DNA from: Heligmosomoides polygyrus polygyrus
Lineage: Eukaryota; Nematoda; Chromadorea; Rhabditida; Heligmosomidae
Length of the DNA stretch: 64,000 nt
Assembly (NCBI GenBank): GCA_947396885.1
Contig: OX377201.1
Location: forward strand, 30,171,923 to 30,235,922
Reading direction: 5' to 3'
The notes below the pieces were generated by a model that was not told where the DNA came from, made no database searches, and was given only the letters and a program-made list of their open reading frames with translations. Made by a program: the position numbers and the translations under genes. Each line of letters begins with the position of its first letter. Position 1 is the first letter of the stretch. Below, piece by piece: positions 60,455 to 64,000 of the stretch.

Positions 60455-61262
60455 AAACACATTGTGTGTGAATGGGACTCTCTCCTCATCATTTTACGCC
60501 CAACTCGACTCCCATATTCAAGGATACGCTCTCCATCTGCCTTACGCGACTCGTAACCGAACGTGTCCATTAAGGTCACCAGCGACTACGATGACATATT
60601 TCGATGGCACCTATGCTGTCTTCTTCCTCATTCTCCAAAACTCTTCCTTGGCTTTACCGGAGCAGCCAGTCTGCAAAGCATACACAGAGAAGAAGTGAGT
60701 CGCTCCTCAGCGGCGACAACGATCTTCATCAACCGAACTTCAAGGCGCCCCACGCTCCAGTCACGAAATTGTTCGGAGACGATTATTCCAGCACCGCTGT
60801 TTGTCCTGGGACTGCCACATAGAATGGCCTTGAAGCCACGTCTTATTCCCCTTGACTTGCTGCAGAACCACCTCGTTTCGTGCACCTCACAGAAATCAAC
60901 TCTTCTTCGCTCCAGTGCTTCAACCGACTCGTACGAGCGGCCTGTCAACGTACCCATATTCAGCGTAGCCGCGCGGGTCCTGGTTACGTTACGGGACTTT
61001 CGGATAGCTCGGTTGCCCCCGATGCCGTCCTCGCATCAGGGACCCTCGCATACTTCTCACACTCGCCGGGCTCTGCGAGTGCGCGTCGGCTCCCATGGAC
61101 GCCGTAGCACATCTCGAGAAACTGAACTGTCATGTGATGTGGCATGGGTCTTCGTAGGCCGGCAGTCACAAGGGACTGTCGCCTGCAATCGAGCGTCCGT
61201 GATTAGCTTAGCCCGCAGAGCGAGCAGTTTCCAGTGGCACCACGTGGAGCAACGGATATCGC
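60455..61262 (-). pseudogene. RTE-type retrotransposon, 5' region and endonuclease (3'-truncated)
   Basis: The minus strand starts with the family 5' block also seen at 12635 and 44603. It then reads MGTLTGRSYESVEALERRRV, EVHETRW, GSPRTNSGAGIIVSEQFRD, VRLMKIVVAAEERL and, after frame changes, GDLNG and ADGERILEY. These are the consecutive landmarks of the RTE endonuclease; DGYSCHGG is missing through a small deletion. The copy stops near 60455 before RT. The 236-codon plus-strand frame at 60563 is its antisense shadow. Confidence 0.82.
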
Positions 61263-61265
61263 CAC

Positions 61266-61470
61266 CGCTATAAAGCATATGTCGTTCCTATTTTGGAGTA
61301 TTGTTCACCAGTTTGGAATCCTCAAACGAGATGTCTCCAAAGAAAATAGAACAAGTGCAGTAAACATTTACAAAAACGGTGGATCCTGCGCGACTTTTCG
61401 TCGTTCAGGAGCGCATAGGATCCACCGTATGTGGTGGTGTTCACTCACGATAGTAGACTTGTAGAGAGTT
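61266..61470 (+). pseudogene. CR1-type RT C-terminal fragment
   Basis: From about 61271 the plus strand reads YKAYVVPILEYCSPVWNPQT, equivalent to YKTYVIPIIEYGSQIWSPHT of the complete element at 14175-14654, so it is a related CR1-type element. Frame changes follow within about 30 codons. It abuts the 5' end of the RTE copy. Confidence 0.7.
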
Positions 61471-61929
61471 GTCTCTTCTGGCATACTGGCGTGGGATATT
61501 ATGATTAATTACGGTGAATCCTATGTGTCTCGGAACATGATGGAAAGTCGAAACGACTGGCCGCGATAGTAAAAGTCCAAATTGCGGTGTTTTAATAACT
61601 AAATAGTTGTGTTTTTCCATTCTTTCTCTTGAAAAATTGTCAGATCTAATGTCTAGTAGGAAGCGCTTTCAGGAAGTGGTCAGTTTTATTTCAACCTTTT
61701 ACTAGTCTACTAAAGCTCATCTCAGAAAAGCCTTTTCTTTTCTGGGCATAGAGTGCCGAACTGGATACCTATTCGGCAAATTTTTGTGTGGAGCAAATAC
61801 TCAAAATGGTATTCCGATGTCAAGTAGGACTAGTTGGCGCGCCATGATTCAAACAAGAATAACGTTTCGCAGTGCATTCCACGCCCGACTCTCGATGAAT
61901 CTTGGCATTTTTGACGACGTAATCGACGA

Positions 61930-62388
61930 GTGTTTTCTTCAGCGTGACAAAGACTGGTATAACTCTTTATTGCGGCGTCGTCGCCTTCTTCAGAGCCTGG
62001 AAAAGTCGAAGTCATCTGAGAAACTACCCTCCCAAATGCCATTTTATTCTGCAGGAACCCATCCAGAAGGCTAAGAGACTAAGAAAACAATGCCATAAGA
62101 CGTCTAAAACATGGCTAACCTTAGATGTGGACAAAAGGCGTCCACCGTCACCCTGGCTCGACGAAAGATGGGTGAATGAGCTTATGTCCACATTTAAGGT
62201 TAGCCATGTTTTCGACTTCTTACGGCAACGTTCCCGTAGTTTCTTAGCCTTTTGGATGGGTTCCTGCAGAATGAAATGGCATTTGGGAGGGTAGTTTCTC
62301 AGATGACTTCGGCTTTTCCAGGCTCTGAAGAAGGCGACGACGCCGCAATAAAGAGTTACACCAATCTTGCTCACGCTGAAGAAAACAC
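61930..62388. repeat. Foldback with about 210-bp arms
   Basis: The arms about 61930-62140 and 62178-62388 are reverse complements with scattered mismatches and no visible net indel (paired positions add to 124318). The loop is about 37 bp. Because of the symmetry, both strands carry a similar 116-codon frame (plus 61944-62294, minus 62374-62024), which is best read as a by-product. Confidence 0.88.
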
Positions 62389-62724
62389 AAGTCGATAATA
62401 ACGTTTCGTAGATATATGCTATCTGTCATCCATAAAATCTTAGAAACTCCTTTAATAATTAAACGTTTGATCACCAACAGCATCTACTCAGAATCGGATA
62501 ATAGATGTTTTCCCTTACCACCAGACAGAATTTATTACCCAGTCTAGTTTATTGGACGACAATGCGTTTACGGCCAATTGTTGCCTTGTGGGACGCGGCT
62601 TTATATCTATGACGTTGACTACAGAAGGTAAGCAACAGTAGACGCCTTCTCCTCGATTCGACACTTCTATTTTCAAGGTGCTTTTCCACCCTTTTCTCAA
62701 AAGCTATCCATAAGGAAAGCTTTT

Positions 62725-62930
62725 GTAGGGTAAAGGTCGGTTTAATATTCATTTCTGTGCTGCGCCGTGCTTCTACGGGATGTCAAGGAGGTAAATGGAA
62801 TGGATCATAGAGCTGTGCAATGATATTCGTTGAGTAGCTAGTGAACACGTTAGTGTGTTGTCCTTTCTAGACAATTATGGCCTTAGCTCATTGGCCTCGG
62901 AGGGGACAGGGGTGGAGGTTGGCTTGGACG
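62725..62930 (-). mobile_element. SINE body fragment, degenerate
   Basis: The minus strand shows the order of the SINE body: a CCTCCGAGGCCA block, then a region equivalent to the CATTGCACAGCTC part, then TTGACATCCCGTAGAAGCAC. The head is not recognisable. Confidence 0.45.
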
Positions 62931-63407
62931 GGAAGCGAACTTTAAACGATAACTGGTGATCCTCTTGTGACATTGCGCCCCTTTCGGCTGCGCTGCCAAC
63001 AATCGTGCCATGCATTTAGTCTCAAAATTTGGCATTTTCGTGGCCAATTTTGAGCGAACTCAGAGCATAAGCCGCACCATCTGAGCGAAGTATTTGACGC
63101 TGCCTCCAATGAAATGTTTTTCGATACTTCCGCTCTTGTGTAGCGGCCGAATTGCACACTCGAACGGCGCAGCTAGACATGGGAAAAACTCAAAGCCATG
63201 ATAAATGGTGCAGTCTGTCTGCTATAATGGATGGCTCCTTGCAGCCCTTTTTGGGAATCAAAAAGTGAGGACACCTACGCGTACCCTACTCTCGCTGCGG
63301 TGCGTTTTGAAAAGACGATGTGGACAGGGCTTAACCACGCATGCTCCGCGTGGAGAGGCAGCTCAGGAGGATGACTGCAAGATGCAAGACATGTTCTTCT
63401 GTAGTCT

Positions 63408-63602
63408 TTGCAGTGTTCAAATGGAACATTCCAAAACGCAGTGGCTTTTCTGAAAGAAGTGATGCTTTGTCCTAGATGTTTCCGACCAATGGTGATACTG
63501 GCTTCTTGCGGTCCTTCTTCTCTGCAGATTTGTACCGGATGCAGTATCAACGGGCCCAAGTCGTCGTTCAAAACCCATTTCCTACGCCATTTTTCTCGTT
63601 GA
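63408..63602 (+). pseudogene. Possible Merlin-type transposase N-terminus (zinc-ribbon-like)
   Basis: This frame includes FQNAVAFLKEVMLCPRCF followed by RPMVILASCGPSSLQ and CTGCSINGP. That gives a CPRC ... CTGC zinc-ribbon spacing preceded by an A..FL motif, as in the N-terminus of Merlin/IS1016-like transposases (established knowledge of the family pattern). Only about 60 codons are open and no DDE domain follows before the window end. Other CxxC proteins are possible. Confidence 0.35.
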
Positions 63603-63835
63603 GAGTATAAATTGCTTATGATGCCTTTGTCGGTGTTCTACCCCGATTATGATTTTCAAGTTTTACGAGCATTCTGATTGCTCTACCGTTTACTGTGCAC
63701 TTTGCTAATTTCAGTGTTAGCTTCTTATACTATACTGCCTCTTGTAATTTTATTTGCTACATTTTCGTTTTTTGTTTTTTTACCAAACCTCGCGTAAAAT
63801 TTTGAACTCTATAACTGCTCTTAAAAACATTGGAT

Positions 63836-63905
63836 GCGTGGTAGCGGAGTAGGTGAGGGCACCGCCTATCGCCGTACCCTATCCCAGGTTCTTGACTCGG
63901 ATTTC
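63836..63905 (+). repeat. tRNA-like sequence
   Basis: GTGGTAGCGGAGTAGGTGAG resembles an A box and CAGGTTCTTGACTCGG a B box. The acceptor ends do not pair convincingly. A SINE head or tRNA pseudogene is more likely than a functional tRNA. Confidence 0.3.
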
Positions 63906-64000
63906 TAGCTCTGTTTTTTTTTTTCTTAAGGCGATGGGTGCCGTTATTCTTCTCTTTGCCACATTATGTAATTAGAGTGAGTCCCGTCCAACTTGGTTTG

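Noticed and set aside
60563..61273. Plus-strand open frame of 236 codons
   Set aside because: Antisense shadow of the RTE endonuclease fragment on the minus strand.
61944..62374. A 116-codon gene on each strand
   Set aside because: The near-identical frames on both strands are an automatic result of the foldback symmetry.

Overview
The window looks like a piece of a nematode chromosome, most likely a clade V (strongylid or hookworm-like) parasite. That placement is an inference. It rests on the one convincing host gene, a worm-type Fer-like SH2 tyrosine kinase with 48-77 bp introns and TTTCAG-type acceptors. It also rests on the repeat load: RTE and CR1-type non-LTR elements, mariner remnants, two hAT-like non-autonomous elements, tRNA-derived SINEs and satellites. 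There is no bacterial-style operon, CRISPR array or rRNA.

Layout. 1-3352: AT-rich DNA holding a 2.5-kb hAT-like element with an 8-bp target duplication (753-3240). 3353-10346 and 17047-24040: two 6,994-bp arms of a near-identical inverted repeat. Every element in one arm is mirrored in the other (left coordinate + right coordinate = 27393). Each arm carries a decayed mariner, a CR1 endonuclease scrap, a nested foldback element and a GC-rich block with a perfect hairpin. 10347-17046: the spacer, with 269-bp tandem units, an RT tail fragment, an RTE 5' fragment and a 3.5-kb CR1-type element inserted into that RTE-derived sequence. 24041-24240: a 200-N gap exactly at the outer edge of the right arm, followed by a 146-bp satellite that flips orientation at about 25.31 kb.

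28065-52867, minus strand: the tyrosine kinase gene, reconstructed here as nine exons (about 463 aa). Three introns are large (1.7, 5.7 and 15.7 kb). They hold almost everything else in this stretch: a 118-bp satellite, a 54-bp-stem hairpin, a mariner remnant, a second hAT-like element (39188-41522), an RTE remnant, a CTAT/CTAA microsatellite and several tandem arrays. The P-loop, VAIK lysine, DFG, APE and the SH2 arginine are intact, but the catalytic-loop HRD reads HMD.

53-64 kb: mostly repeats (SINE copies, CR1 and RTE endonuclease fragments, a 459-bp foldback) plus a few unrecognised open frames, one of which resembles the zinc-ribbon start of a Merlin-type transposase. Several tandem arrays and dispersed copies share one short core sequence next to a 7-bp-stem hairpin, suggesting a single repeat superfamily. 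No complete autonomous transposon was found; all recognisable transposase and RT frames are broken or truncated.
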